This document shows positions 24,310 through 33,358 of a stretch of 64,000 nt of DNA, in pieces (position 1 is the first letter of the stretch; each line of letters starts with the position of its first letter). This stretch comes from Vibrio sp. 16 (GTDB lineage: Bacteria; Pseudomonadota; Gammaproteobacteria; Enterobacterales; Vibrionaceae), in assembly GCF_963681195.1 (NCBI RefSeq), contig NZ_OY808998.1, positions 248,001-312,000 on the forward strand. Reading direction: 5' to 3'. The notes beneath the pieces were generated by a model. The model had not been told where the DNA came from and made no database searches. It worked only from the letters and a program-made list of their open reading frames with translations. Both the position numbers and the translations under genes were made by a program.

Positions 24310-24735
24310 ATGTCTACAGCAATGGAAATGGCAGCAAACGCCAACCTCAATGCTTGGTTTGGTTGGTCGATTGACAATGAGTTGGATCTGTCAAACCTAG
24401 TTCGTGATGGTGTGGATCCGTCGGTAATCAATACCTTGATGGAACATGGGTTCAATAAACAAGAACTCAATTGGGTGATACCGAGCCGAACGCTATCTCA
24501 TCGCGTTAGTAAAGCCGAGAAACTGACCCGTGATGAAAGTGCCAAAATCATCCGAGCAGCACGCTTAACAGCGCAAGCGGTCGCGGTTTTTGGCAATGAG
24601 CAAAAAGCCAACAACTGGCTCAGCAAGCCAAAGAAAAAGCTCGAAGGTCGTACGCCCAAAGAGGCAATGCAAGATGAGTTTGGTGCAAGCATTGTCGAGC
24701 AACTGCTGCTAAGAATCGAATCTGGGTATTTTTAA
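24310..24735 (+). CDS. Xre/MbcA/ParS-type antitoxin (DUF2384)
   Basis: 141 aa from the ATG at 24310, preceded by AGAGG. It has an N-terminal helix-turn-helix-like region with SRTLSHRVSKAEKLTRDES (about 59-77) and the DUF2384 tail (FGNEQKANNWLSKPKKKLEG, then TPKEAM). It neutralises the adjacent RES toxin and probably represses its own promoter. Its stop and the toxin ATG overlap as TAATG, indicating translational coupling. An in-frame extension to 24223 is unlikely because it crosses the promoter. Confidence 0.9.
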   Translation: MSTAMEMAANANLNAWFGWSIDNELDLSNLVRDGVDPSVINTLMEHGFNKQELNWVIPSRTLSHRVSKAEKLTRDESAKIIRAARLTAQAVAVFGNEQKANNWLSKPKKKLEGRTPKEAMQDEFGASIVEQLLLRIESGYF

Positions 24736-25184
24736 TGGCAATCCTTTGGCGTATATCTGACTTCGAAGACCTTCACGGCATCGGAGGGCTAAAAGCAAGC
24801 GGGCGTTGGCACCCACAAGGGCACTTAATCGTCTATTTGGCAGAGCACCCTGCCCTCGCGCTTCTTGAAGTAATGGCTGGATTAGATATTGATCTCGAAG
24901 ACCTACCCGACCGATTTAAACTGCTCAAAGTCGAAGTCGATGACGCAGAACTCAGCCAATGTCATGTTCCAACCTTACACAATGACTGGGTGAAGAATGA
25001 GAGAGGCACACAGAGTGAAGGCAATAACTGGCTAAAAGCCAACCAAACCTTACTTGCCAAAGTGCCTAGTGCCATTCTTCCCGAATCGACGAATTACTTG
25101 TTTAACGCCAGTCACCCCAACGCGAAACACGCAAAAATCATCGACGTAATACACTTCCCATTCGACGAACGCCTGGTTTCCTAA
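24735..25184 (+). CDS. RES-domain toxin
   Basis: 149 aa with the RES family pattern: ASGRWHPQGHLIVYLAEHPA (about 22-41), LALLEVMAGL, and a late STNYLFNASHPNAK segment supplying the conserved Ser and Asn. RES toxins degrade NAD+ and arrest growth. It overlaps the antitoxin gene by one base and is followed by a hairpin. The complete domain and intact antitoxin suggest a working module. Confidence 0.9.
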   Translation: MAILWRISDFEDLHGIGGLKASGRWHPQGHLIVYLAEHPALALLEVMAGLDIDLEDLPDRFKLLKVEVDDAELSQCHVPTLHNDWVKNERGTQSEGNNWLKANQTLLAKVPSAILPESTNYLFNASHPNAKHAKIIDVIHFPFDERLVS

Positions 25185-25198
25185 TGAATACAAATAGC

Positions 25199-25219
25199 CC
25201 CGAGTCCGACTCGGGCTTT
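25199..25219 (+). terminator. Terminator of the toxin-antitoxin operon
   Basis: Stem CCCGAGT/ACTCGGG with loop CCG, followed by CTTTG, 15 bases after the toxin stop codon. The T run is weak. Confidence 0.6.
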
Positions 25220-25460
25220 GCCCTTCCCAACCAAGGATGGCTTTCTCTCGCGCTAAAATACGTAACACTTTTGCACTCGGCCATCTGAACTAAGAATAAG
25301 ACGTCAATCGCAAGCTCCGCTAGCGTTCTCAAATCCGTAACAACCTATTGATTGGAAATTGAACAGACGCTTGAAAAGCGGCATCATATACACACGATTG
25401 GCGAGTGTTAGTCGCCTAATTTGCTTTGTATACTTCAAGAATTCATAGGTTAGGTGTGAT

Positions 25461-25907
25461 GTGAAACTATTTAAAATAGTTGGATTGTTTTTAATAACAG
25501 CTCTAACCCTAAACCTTTTTATTTCAACATTTTCGATCTTCCAGTTATCACGTTATTTAGATCTGCAAAATAGTAATAGGCAGAATGGTATCCATTATTA
25601 CATTGAGGCAAGGCATAGCGAACAGATTTCAGCCAAAGACCGAACTGCAGTAACCAAGCTTCTAGCTAAAGAACTCTTTATTTTGGGGCATGAGAACACC
25701 TATTATGTCGATAGCGATGGCAATGAAAAGATGTTTGAGCCCAGCGAAGAGGATCGAAATACAAGGCTGCTAAATTTTGAGACGCAGCAAGTGTCGATTA
25801 CATATATACACGAACAACTTTGTCTGAATGCACTTTATATTACGATGCTTTTGGTTATCGTATTCATAAAAGGCAAGCTTAAAAAACGCATAGAGGAACG
25901 CGTTTAG
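25461..25907 (+). CDS. Hypothetical small membrane protein
   Basis: 148 aa beginning at a GTG, with no ATG in the right place. A hydrophobic N-terminal helix (IVGLFLITALTLNLFISTF) and a C-terminal one (ALYITMLLVIVFIKG) flank an approximately 80-residue charged middle. Topology suggests two membrane passes with an extracytoplasmic loop. Not recognised. Low-GC and sited in an accessory cluster after the toxin-antitoxin pair. Confidence 0.6.
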   Translation: MKLFKIVGLFLITALTLNLFISTFSIFQLSRYLDLQNSNRQNGIHYYIEARHSEQISAKDRTAVTKLLAKELFILGHENTYYVDSDGNEKMFEPSEEDRNTRLLNFETQQVSITYIHEQLCLNALYITMLLVIVFIKGKLKKRIEERV

Positions 25908-25970
25908 GGGGAAACTCCTCACGCACGGTAGTTGCGTTTTGGTAGGTTCACAATACCAGGAACGGACAAA

Positions 25971-26606
25971 ATGGACTTGAATAATCTCTTAACTTTTATG
26001 GCGGTTGCTACATTGCTCGTTATCTCTCCGGGACCTAATGGATTTCTAATAGCGAAAACGGTACCCATTTCAGGACGAAAAGCAGGATTTGCTAACATCT
26101 GGGGATTTGTCGTTGCATTTTATGTGCATGGTACCTTATCAATTTTGGGTATCTCGGTGATCCTGTCTAAATCATCTCAGGCGTTTTTCATTTTTAAAAT
26201 GTTAGGCGCCACTTATTTGGTTTGGATTGGTTTGAAAGCGATAGCAAGTGCTTTTCAAGGAAGTTCAATAGAACCCGATGTTAAACCGAACAGTAATAAA
26301 GCATCTTCCCTACGTGTATCCTTCTTGGAAGGACTCATGACAAACGTATTGAATCCGAAAGTGTCTATGTTCTATTTGGCAGCCTTTCCTCAGTTTATTC
26401 CCAATACCGAAAGCCCAATGAGTGCATACGTTCTAGTAACGGCACATTCTATGGTCAATTTTGTATGGTTCGCCATCATGGTTATGATCCTTGCAAGAGT
26501 TAAGACGGTGACCAATAGTGCGAGGTTTAAAACGTGGTTAAACTCAATAACCGGTTTGGTATTTATAGCTTTCGGTACAAAATTGGCCTTGATGAAAAAT
26601 GACTAG
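25971..26606 (+). CDS. LysE/RhtB-family amino acid exporter
   Basis: 211 aa from the ATG at 25971 with AGGAACGG before it. The family signature VISPGPNGFLIAKT occurs at about residues 18-31, six hydrophobic helices follow, and TNVLNPKVSMFYLAAFPQF is the second conserved block. It should export an amino acid or derivative. It differs clearly from the second LysE protein at 31861. Confidence 0.88.
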   Translation: MDLNNLLTFMAVATLLVISPGPNGFLIAKTVPISGRKAGFANIWGFVVAFYVHGTLSILGISVILSKSSQAFFIFKMLGATYLVWIGLKAIASAFQGSSIEPDVKPNSNKASSLRVSFLEGLMTNVLNPKVSMFYLAAFPQFIPNTESPMSAYVLVTAHSMVNFVWFAIMVMILARVKTVTNSARFKTWLNSITGLVFIAFGTKLALMKND

Positions 26607-26645
26607 CAAAGCGTTCATGACGGATTCACTGTGCTTGGAGCAAAA

Positions 26646-27092
26646 ATGCAATATATCGAAGTAGAAAGTAGCCAGATTCCTATTGATTTACTGCTTGAAG
26701 CTGATCCTTCTGAAACGAGTATTTCTTCATACTTATCCGATTCTTGGTGCTTTGCTGCACTAGACAATGGGCGTGTTTTAGCCGCCTGCATAGTAAAGCC
26801 ACAAACTGATAGCATTGCTGAGATATTCAATATTTCTGTATATCCAAACTCACAAGGTCAAGGTATTGGTTCGGCGTTGCTTAAGTCCGTTCTATCGCAA
26901 TTATCAAGTAAAGGAATCAAACGAGTTGAGTTGGGTACGGGGACCTTTGGCTATCAGCTAACTTATTATCAACGCCTCGGCTTTCGGGTTGATTCAATCC
27001 TCAAAGATCACTTCTTGCTGAATTATCCAGAGCCAATCTATGAAAATGGAATTCAACACAAAGACATGCTGAGATTGTACTTACCGCTTTAG
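26646..27092 (+). CDS. GNAT-family N-acetyltransferase
   Basis: 148 aa from the ATG at 26646 (TTGGAG is 7 bases upstream; the frame opens at a GTG at 26631). The acetyl-CoA motif is ISVYPNSQGQGIGSALLKS, followed by GIKRVELGTGTFG and YYQRLGFRVDS. Substrate unknown. It follows the LysE gene by 39 bases, so it may be co-transcribed. Confidence 0.85.
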   Translation: MQYIEVESSQIPIDLLLEADPSETSISSYLSDSWCFAALDNGRVLAACIVKPQTDSIAEIFNISVYPNSQGQGIGSALLKSVLSQLSSKGIKRVELGTGTFGYQLTYYQRLGFRVDSILKDHFLLNYPEPIYENGIQHKDMLRLYLPL

Positions 27093-27161
27093 TTCTACAT
27101 AGCCAGCATTTAAAGCGGGTATGTAACGTTTGACGACTTTGGGTTCATTTAAGGAGATACT

Positions 27162-27686
27162 TTGGAATCCTCCACTTTATACATATTTTCAGGGCTTCCG
27201 GCTTCTGGGAAATCAACTCTGGCTAAATTGCTTTCACATCGGATTGGAGCAACATACGTTCGTATCGATACGGTAGAGCAAGGAATTCGAGACCTGTGTA
27301 ATTTCCAGGTTGAAGGCGAGGGTTACAGGCTTAGCTATAGAATTATCAGAGACAACCTAGCACTTGGGCTAAGTGCAGTGTCTGACTCATGCAACCCAAT
27401 CGAACTGACACGAAATGAATGGCAAGAAGTCGCAGAAAGTGTGGGGGCTAGGTTCGTCAATATTGAAATTCGGTGTTCAGATGCCAAAGAGCATGAGCGT
27501 CGAGTAAACTCTCGAAAAAGTGAAGTGGAAAACCTTAACCTACCCAACTGGAAACAAGTTCAAAGTCGATACTACGAACCGTGGAGTGATAGCGTGATTA
27601 CAATCGACACGGCAGGCCAAACAATAGAAGAGTCTTTCGCTGAACTGGTCGACAAGCTAGGCATTAACAGGCCAACCGATAAGTGA
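27162..27686 (+). CDS. P-loop kinase-like ATPase with TTG start
   Basis: 174 aa with a Walker A GLPASGKST at about residues 11-19 and the downstream layout of small AAA/zeta-like kinases: IDTVEQGIRD, SDSCNPIELTRNEW and RRVNSRKSEVENLNLPNW. It probably phosphorylates a small molecule. The TTG start is supported by AAGGAGAT at 27151-27158 and the absence of a nearby in-frame ATG or GTG. Last gene of the accessory cluster. Confidence 0.8.
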   Translation: MESSTLYIFSGLPASGKSTLAKLLSHRIGATYVRIDTVEQGIRDLCNFQVEGEGYRLSYRIIRDNLALGLSAVSDSCNPIELTRNEWQEVAESVGARFVNIEIRCSDAKEHERRVNSRKSEVENLNLPNWKQVQSRYYEPWSDSVITIDTAGQTIEESFAELVDKLGINRPTDK

Positions 27687-27830
27687 TACAAGTTCAGCGA
27701 TTTGAAGAAACATTGCTCTGTGCCGATATCAGCATTATCATGCATTACGCACACTTCGCACCTGATCATCTCTCAGAAGCCAATCACTAGTCTGTAGTTT
27801 GTCGTCACTTGTTGATTTTTTAGACAAAAA

Positions 27831-27853
27831 AAGAGCCGCTAAATGCGGCTCTT
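27831..27853 (-). terminator. Terminator of guaC
   Basis: Stem AAGAGCCGC/GCGGCTCTT followed by T7 on the minus strand, 30 bases past the guaC stop codon. Confidence 0.9.
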
Positions 27854-27881
27854 AATAATTCGTAACTTCCGAAGTATTGGA

Positions 27882-28928
27882 TTATTTCTCTTTACCGAAT
27901 ACGTTGTTCTCTTGCTCTTGTACGCGGATGAAAGTCGTACGCTTCGTTAGCTCTTTAAGCTTTGCTGCGCCTACATAGGTACACGTTGAGCGTACACCAC
28001 CAAGGATGTCGGAGATAGTGCCGTGAACGCTGCCTCGGAATGGCAATAGTACGGTTTTTCCTTCAGCTGCGCGGTACTTAGCTACGCCACCTGAGTGCTT
28101 ATCCATTGCCGACTGAGAAGACATGCCATAGAACTTCATGAAAGTTTCACCGTCTTTTTGAATGATTTCACCGCCTGACTCTTCGTGACCTGCAAGCATA
28201 CCGCCTAGCATGACAAAATCCGCGCCGCCACCGAAGGCTTTAGCCACATCTCCTGCACATGAACAGCCACCGTCACCGATGATCATGCCGCCAAGGCCGT
28301 GTGCTGCATCACCACATTCGATGATTGCTGAAAGCTGAGGGTAACCCACACCAGTTTTTACACGTGTAGTACATACTGATCCTGGGCCAATGCCCACTTT
28401 AACAATGTCAGCACCTGCTAGAATTAGCTCTTCACACATGTCACCCGTTACAACGTTACCCGCAGAAATAACTTTGTTTGGAAATGCAGCGCGTACCTTC
28501 TCAACGTACTCTACTAAATGCTCTGAGTAACCGTTCGCGATATCGATACAGATAAAGATAAGCTCTTCTGACAGTGCCATGATTTCTTTAGTTTTTTCGA
28601 AATCCGCATCCGAAGTACCAGTAGAAACAAACACGTTATTTAGTGTGTTTTGGTCCGCAGATTCTACAAACTCAGCCCATTGCTCTACTGTGTAGTGCTT
28701 GTGAATTGCCGTCATTACACCGTGCTCAGCCAGAGCTTTAGCCATTTCAAAGCTACCTACTGAGTCCATATTCGCCGCGATAACGGGTGTACCAGACCAT
28801 TGACGGCCGCTATGCTTGAATGTAAACTCGCGGGTTAACTCAACTTGAGAACGACTTTTAAGAGTAGAACGCTTCGGGCGGAATAGTACATCTTTAAAGC
28901 CTAACTTAAGTTCTTGTTCGATACGCAT
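27882..28928 (-). CDS. guaC: GMP reductase
   Basis: 348 aa from the ATG at 28928, with AGGAAA before it. It belongs to the IMPDH/GMPR fold and has the catalytic cysteine loop [13 protein letters not shown], the [20 protein letters not shown] phosphate-binding loop and the GMPR-type C-terminal region FRGSVHGTI. It converts GMP to IMP with NADPH in purine salvage. The leader contains a striking 5' hairpin. Confidence 0.97.
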   Translation of the reverse strand: MRIEQELKLGFKDVLFRPKRSTLKSRSQVELTREFTFKHSGRQWSGTPVIAANMDSVGSFEMAKALAEHGVMTAIHKHYTVEQWAEFVESADQNTLNNVFVSTGTSDADFEKTKEIMALSEELIFICIDIANGYSEHLVEYVEKVRAAFPNKVISAGNVVTGDMCEELILAGADIVKVGIGPGSVCTTRVKTGVGYPQLSAIIECGDAAHGLGGMIIGDGGCSCAGDVAKAFGGGADFVMLGGMLAGHEESGGEIIQKDGETFMKFYGMSSQSAMDKHSGGVAKYRAAEGKTVLLPFRGSVHGTISDILGGVRSTCTYVGAAKLKELTKRTTFIRVQEQENNVFGKEK

Positions 28929-29011
28929 GATAAATTTTCCTGTAAGCAAATTTACGTGTCGTGCGTTTTCGGTAAACGTTGGCAGACGTTTTACTGAGTT
29001 TCGGACACAAA

Positions 29012-29043
29012 AAAACCGGAGCGTTGGCAGACGCTCCGGTTTT
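29012..29043 (-). promoter_or_regulatory. Terminator-like hairpin in the guaC leader
   Basis: A 13-bp stem, AAAACCGGAGCGT/ACGCTCCGGTTTT, with loop TGGCAG, followed by a T run on the minus strand. It lies right at the predicted guaC transcription start. A second, smaller inverted repeat with the same loop (AAACGT-TGGCAG-ACGTTT) occurs at 28974-28991. Together they could attenuate, stabilise or otherwise regulate the guaC message. Confidence 0.6.
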
Positions 29044-29047
29044 CAGC

Positions 29048-29075
29048 ATTATAGGTCGCGATTTAATTCCCGCAA
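29048..29075 (-). promoter_or_regulatory. Predicted guaC promoter
   Basis: On the minus strand TTGCGG, a 16-base spacer and TATAAT (perfect -10, complement at 29048-29053). The start point would fall at about 29041, at the base of the hairpin. Confidence 0.6.
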
Positions 29076-29352
29076 GACTGATATTTTCAATTTTTTTATG
29101 ATACAGTTCGGTTAAGTTGCATACCTAAGCACACTTCCCTCCTCACCAAACCTTCAAAAATATCACAAAAACAAACACTTAAAGAGCCACCAACTAAACG
29201 TTTGCGCAATCCTTTTCTTACCATCGGTGAGTACTATTCAAGCATTCGGTTGCAGGATCATTATGTTCAGTTCACAAACCGGTGTTTTTAGCCGATTAAA
29301 CAACCTCTGCTTTTGAGTGCTAACTGATGATTTCACACTCACAAAACGCAAA

Positions 29353-29384
29353 AAAGCAGAAAACGCCGGAGCGCCTTCTGCTTT
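29353..29384 (-). terminator. Terminator of the chemoreceptor gene
   Basis: Stem AAAGCAGAA/TTCTGCTTT with a GC-rich inner loop, followed by a run of T on the minus strand, 25 bases after the stop codon. Confidence 0.85.
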
Positions 29385-29408
29385 CATTTCGAACGATGGC
29401 TGAATAGA

Positions 29409-31037
29409 TTAGAGCTTAAAGAACGCCAGTTGCGCTTTTTGCTTCTCTGCTAGTGAAGATAACTCTTCGCTTGCACTCGCACTCTGGCAAATGCCAGACA
29501 CATTTTGATTCACCAGTTCAGACATGTTCACCACGTTGCGGTTAATGTCTTGGGTTACTTGTGACTGCTGCTCTGCTGCGGTTGCAACCTGTGTATTTGC
29601 GTCGTTAATGTTGGTCACGGACTCAGTGATACCCTGCAGCGCACTGTTTGCTTGTTGTGCCAGTTCATTGTTCTTGGCCAACATTTCCAAACTAAGCTGC
29701 ATGCTGTCATTCGCCATACCCGATTGCTTTTGTAGCTCTTCGATGATGGTTTGGATTTCACCAGTTGACTCTTGAGTGCGCGCCGCAAGCATACGTACCT
29801 CGTCTGCCACAACCGCGAAGCCACGACCAGATTCGCCCGCACGTGCCGCTTCAATAGCCGCATTCAACGCCAATAGGTTCGTTTGCTCAGATACACCGCG
29901 AATCACTTCAATCACATCGCTGATTTGCTCCGACTGCTCTTTTAGCGACAGAACCACTTGAGCCGCATCGTTAAGCGCATCGCCCATTTGAGCACTTGCC
30001 TGATTGCTCTCTTCGAAGATTTCCATGCCTGATGCAGCCAGTTGATTTGCTTCACGCGCTGTAGAATCAGCCACTTGCGCGTTGTCACTCACATTATCGG
30101 CGGTACTTGAAAGCTCATTTACGGCAGAAGCAACTTGCTCAATTTCCGCCAACTCTTGCTGGGCATTCGCTTGAGATTGCGTCATTACAGCAGCAAGTTC
30201 TGTTGATGCTGAAGCCACCTCTTCGCTGATACGCATCAGTTGATCAACGGTTGTATGGAGCTGCTCTGCTGTCGTATTCACATCTTTGCTAAGCTGAGAG
30301 ATTTCGTTTTCACCATCGGCATTGGCGCGAATCGATAGATTACCCTGCGCAAGCTCTCGCATCACTTCTTGCAGTTTTTGAACTGGCGTAACAATCATTC
30401 CAGATAGGACCCACGCAACCAACAATGAGATGGCTAGCACACTAAGTACAAGGAACATCGCCAAGTTTTTGACTTTGGTGTTTTGTTCAACACTTTGGTC
30501 CATAGCTAGCGTCGCTGCCTCATTGACCTTTTTAGACAGCGTATTGATTGATTGCACCATTTCATTGCCAGCAATACGATATTGGCTAATAAAGTTGCTG
30601 TACTCAAGTTCAGTCGCTAGCCCTTGGTCTTTTCGGTTGAACAAAGTCACGCCTTGGGTCGAGAATTGAACATAGTTTTCGATTGAAGCGCGCACGGTAA
30701 CGATGTCATCACGGAACGTTTTACGCTCACGTATTAGGTCAAGATCTTGGTCGATTTCTCGCATTGCATTTTTCAGTTCGCTAAGGAACGTGTCACGACG
30801 TGACGCATCATAAATAGCATACACCGCACTAATACGAAGCGGGTAAACTTGGTCGTCAATCTTAGCCAGTGTGTCTTTGTAGAACACTAGAGCGTCGGTA
30901 TTCGCGTCCATCAACTCTTGCTCAGCTTCCAAATTGTTTTTGGTCACCCAAAGGGCGATAAACAAAGCAACGGTTGTGAATAGCACAGGTAACAACACCT
31001 GTGTACGAATAGACAAATTTTTTAAGGATAATTGCAT
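29409..31037 (-). CDS. Methyl-accepting chemotaxis protein
   Basis: 542 aa from the ATG at 31037. Order: TM1 (about 12-32), a periplasmic helical ligand-binding region of about 150 residues with four-helix-bundle character, TM2 ([20 protein letters not shown]), HAMP (about 210-265), and a cytoplasmic signalling domain with the hairpin tip [20 protein letters not shown] and [13 protein letters not shown]. It relays a periplasmic signal to CheA/CheW. No CheR-binding pentapeptide is seen at the C-terminus (ends LAFFKL). A CRP-like site lies upstream. Confidence 0.95.
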   Translation of the reverse strand: MQLSLKNLSIRTQVLLPVLFTTVALFIALWVTKNNLEAEQELMDANTDALVFYKDTLAKIDDQVYPLRISAVYAIYDASRRDTFLSELKNAMREIDQDLDLIRERKTFRDDIVTVRASIENYVQFSTQGVTLFNRKDQGLATELEYSNFISQYRIAGNEMVQSINTLSKKVNEAATLAMDQSVEQNTKVKNLAMFLVLSVLAISLLVAWVLSGMIVTPVQKLQEVMRELAQGNLSIRANADGENEISQLSKDVNTTAEQLHTTVDQLMRISEEVASASTELAAVMTQSQANAQQELAEIEQVASAVNELSSTADNVSDNAQVADSTAREANQLAASGMEIFEESNQASAQMGDALNDAAQVVLSLKEQSEQISDVIEVIRGVSEQTNLLALNAAIEAARAGESGRGFAVVADEVRMLAARTQESTGEIQTIIEELQKQSGMANDSMQLSLEMLAKNNELAQQANSALQGITESVTNINDANTQVATAAEQQSQVTQDINRNVVNMSELVNQNVSGICQSASASEELSSLAEKQKAQLAFFKL

Positions 31038-31120
31038 TATTGTTCTCAATCAGATCGGTTGAGTCGTCCGTGAACTGGGAATATTCCCATAAGAATTGTG
31101 GGGAGAAGTCTAACATAATA

Positions 31121-31136
31121 TGTGATCAATGCCACA
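31121..31136. promoter_or_regulatory. Candidate CRP site upstream of the chemoreceptor
   Basis: TGTGA-TCAATG-CCACA matches 9 of 10 core positions of the CRP consensus. It lies about 85 bases before the chemoreceptor ATG. A 14-base perfect palindrome TGGGAATATTCCCA follows at 31076-31089. Confidence 0.5.
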
Positions 31137-31288
31137 AAACATTGTTGGATAATTCATCAGTTAGGTGGTGACTTTTGTAAATATGCATTAACAGACACAT
31201 GCAACAAAGTTATAAAATCAAATCAAAGCCAATACATTGATTAAAAACAAAGAGGATTGAGATCGCTGATAACGCCGAAAATCTCTTG

Positions 31289-31729
31289 CTAGCGCTCATC
31301 TTTCGGCGAGTCCATCACCACCATAGTCGTAATAGATTGAACTTGAGCACACTCACCAAGTACATCCGCATGAAATTTTTTATAACTGGTTAGATCCTGC
31401 GTCTCTACTCGTAGCAAGTACTCGTTAGCACCAGTAATGTTGTGGCATTCCACTACTTCGTCAACAAACCGAACGTGCTCCTCAAATTCTAATTGCGCTT
31501 GCTTGCGGTGGCTTGCCAATCCAATAGACACATAGGCAACAAAGCCAACCCCTCGTTGAGCTCGGTCAAGAACCGCTCGATAACCTTTGATTACACCGCG
31601 CTTTTCCAAATCTTGAACGCGACGCAGCGTCGCCGATGGAGACAAACCAATCCGATGAGCAAGATCGACATTTGATAATCGTCCATCGAGCTTTAGCTCA
31701 TGCAATATTCTTTCTTCATACCTATCCAT
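31289..31729 (-). CDS. Lrp/AsnC-family transcriptional regulator
   Basis: 146 aa with an N-terminal helix-turn-helix (DLAHRIGLSPSATLRRVQDL, about 23-42) and a C-terminal RAM effector domain (GFVAYVSIGL; NITGANEYLLRVETQDL). It is divergent from a LysE exporter with a 131-base shared promoter region, a common arrangement in which an Lrp-type regulator induces an amino acid exporter. The amino acid is not predictable from sequence. Confidence 0.93.
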   Translation of the reverse strand: MDRYEERILHELKLDGRLSNVDLAHRIGLSPSATLRRVQDLEKRGVIKGYRAVLDRAQRGVGFVAYVSIGLASHRKQAQLEFEEHVRFVDEVVECHNITGANEYLLRVETQDLTSYKKFHADVLGECAQVQSITTMVVMDSPKDER

Positions 31730-31860
31730 TACACACCTTTATTGCAAACAAACACCTAATCACTCGAATAAAAACACATAATTGCGCTTCAATCTACTTA
31801 AACTGTTTCTTGACCGGTCAAACACATCCATTCATCTGATGTAAACGTTGAGGAGACACT

Positions 31861-32445
31861 ATGGAATTACAACAACTCAGTGCGTTGGCGATGTTTGCCT
31901 TTGTTTCTACTTTTACCCCTGGGCCAAACAACCTCATGTTGATGACTTCTGGCGCCAATGTTGGCTACCAGAGAACCCTGCCGCATATGCTGGGGATTAC
32001 CTTAGGGTTCGGGTTTATGGTGCTGCTAGTAGGATTGGGGTTAATCGGCGTCTTCAATGCCTACCCTGTCTCTCATACCGTTTTAAAGTGGCTGAGTCTT
32101 GCCTACTTAGCTTACCTCGCGCTAAAAATCGCCCGTTCTGGGAAAGCGGAAAACCGTGACGACTACAAACCCATGACCTTCCTTGGCGCTGCGTCTTTCC
32201 AATGGGTTAACCCGAAAGGCTGGTCGATGGCACTCAGTTCTGTAGCGATCTACAGCAGCTCTGGGAATTGGCATGAACTGTTGATCATTTCCGCCATGTT
32301 TATGCTGGTGAATATGCCGTCATGCAGCTTTTGGGTACTTGCAGGGCGTGAGTTACAGCGATGGTTGACCTCCACCAAACGCGTACGAGTGTTTAATCTC
32401 ACCATGGCGGCACTGCTAATTGGTTCGACGGTACCGATGTTGTAA
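31861..32445 (+). CDS. LysE/RhtB-family amino acid exporter
   Basis: 194 aa with the signature FVSTFTPGPNNLMLMTSG at about residues 14-31 and six hydrophobic segments. ASFQWVNPKGWSMALS is the second conserved block. It has a strong SD (GAGGAGACACT). Divergently paired with the Lrp-type regulator, which probably controls it. Confidence 0.93.
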   Translation: MELQQLSALAMFAFVSTFTPGPNNLMLMTSGANVGYQRTLPHMLGITLGFGFMVLLVGLGLIGVFNAYPVSHTVLKWLSLAYLAYLALKIARSGKAENRDDYKPMTFLGAASFQWVNPKGWSMALSSVAIYSSSGNWHELLIISAMFMLVNMPSCSFWVLAGRELQRWLTSTKRVRVFNLTMAALLIGSTVPML

Positions 32446-32508
32446 CCGCCTGCGCGAATGTAAATTTAATTAAAGAGGCTTCGGAACTGTTTTTTTAACT
32501 GTTACTCT

Positions 32509-32531
32509 AAATGAGAATAAGAATAACTATT
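32509..32531. promoter_or_regulatory. Candidate Fur box upstream of the siderophore-interacting protein
   Basis: AAATGAGAATAAGAATAACTATT contains Fur-type hexamers (AATGAGAATAA then GAATAAC), immediately before the gene. The first half is a strong match to known Vibrio Fur boxes; the second is weaker. Iron repression fits the gene product. Confidence 0.6.
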
Positions 32532-32541
32532 GAGTAGAAAA

Positions 32542-33312
32542 ATGAAAAAACCTTCAGCCAAGATTGTCACCGTTACCGATACTTTTTCCGTCACCCCAAA
32601 TATGCAGCGCATCACTCTACAAGGTGAAGCGCTGGCTGATTTTCCTCTCGACTGCGAAGGAGGCTACATCAAGCTGCTGTTCAATCAAGTGGGTGGAACC
32701 GATCTGTCCCAGCAAACAGAAGATAGCCTCCCTGTCATGCGTACTTATACGATTCGGCGCTTTGATCCGAATAAGTCGCAAATCGAAGTCGATTTCGTAA
32801 AACACATCACCGAAGATCAGCAGTGTGGCTTTGCCGCACGTTGGGCAATGGCAGCAAAGCAGGGGGATACGATTCATATCGCCGGCCCTGGGATCATTCA
32901 AAACATGAACCTTGATGCCGACTGGTACTTTATGACTGCCGACATGACCTCTTTACCCGCCCTATCAGCGAAGATTCAACGCTTACCGCAAGATGCTCAA
33001 GGGTATGCTGTGATCAAGGTTCAGACCGAAGATGATATACAAACGCTAGAAGCACCAGTAGGTATAAAGATCGAATGGGTGACCCAAGACTCGTTAGAAG
33101 ATGCAGCTAAACGCAAGCCTTGGCTCAACGGTCAAGTCTCGGTCTGGTGTGCTTGTGAGTTTGACTCGATGCGTGCGCTGCGTCAGTACTTCCGTAATGA
33201 ACACAACGTAGATCGTGAATACATATACATCAGCAGCTACTGGAAACAAGGGGTATCTGAAGATGGCCACAAAGTACTCAAACGCGAAGATGCCGAACGC
33301 CAACCTAATTGA
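32542..33312 (+). CDS. Siderophore-interacting protein (ViuB-like ferric reductase)
   Basis: 256 aa from the ATG at 32542 (a TTG at 32530 is also open). Flavin-binding RTYTIRRFDP at about residues 68-77 and the C-terminal SIP domain with SVWCACEFDSMRALRQYF (cysteine-containing motif typical of the family) and YISSYWKQGVSEDGH. It releases iron from imported ferric siderophore by reduction in the cytoplasm. A Fur-like box upstream supports iron regulation. No siderophore transport genes are adjacent. Confidence 0.92.
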   Translation: MKKPSAKIVTVTDTFSVTPNMQRITLQGEALADFPLDCEGGYIKLLFNQVGGTDLSQQTEDSLPVMRTYTIRRFDPNKSQIEVDFVKHITEDQQCGFAARWAMAAKQGDTIHIAGPGIIQNMNLDADWYFMTADMTSLPALSAKIQRLPQDAQGYAVIKVQTEDDIQTLEAPVGIKIEWVTQDSLEDAAKRKPWLNGQVSVWCACEFDSMRALRQYFRNEHNVDREYIYISSYWKQGVSEDGHKVLKREDAERQPN

Positions 33313-33358
33313 GGCTTGAAAACTCCACCAGACGAGCTTGAAGTGAACAACTTCAGGC

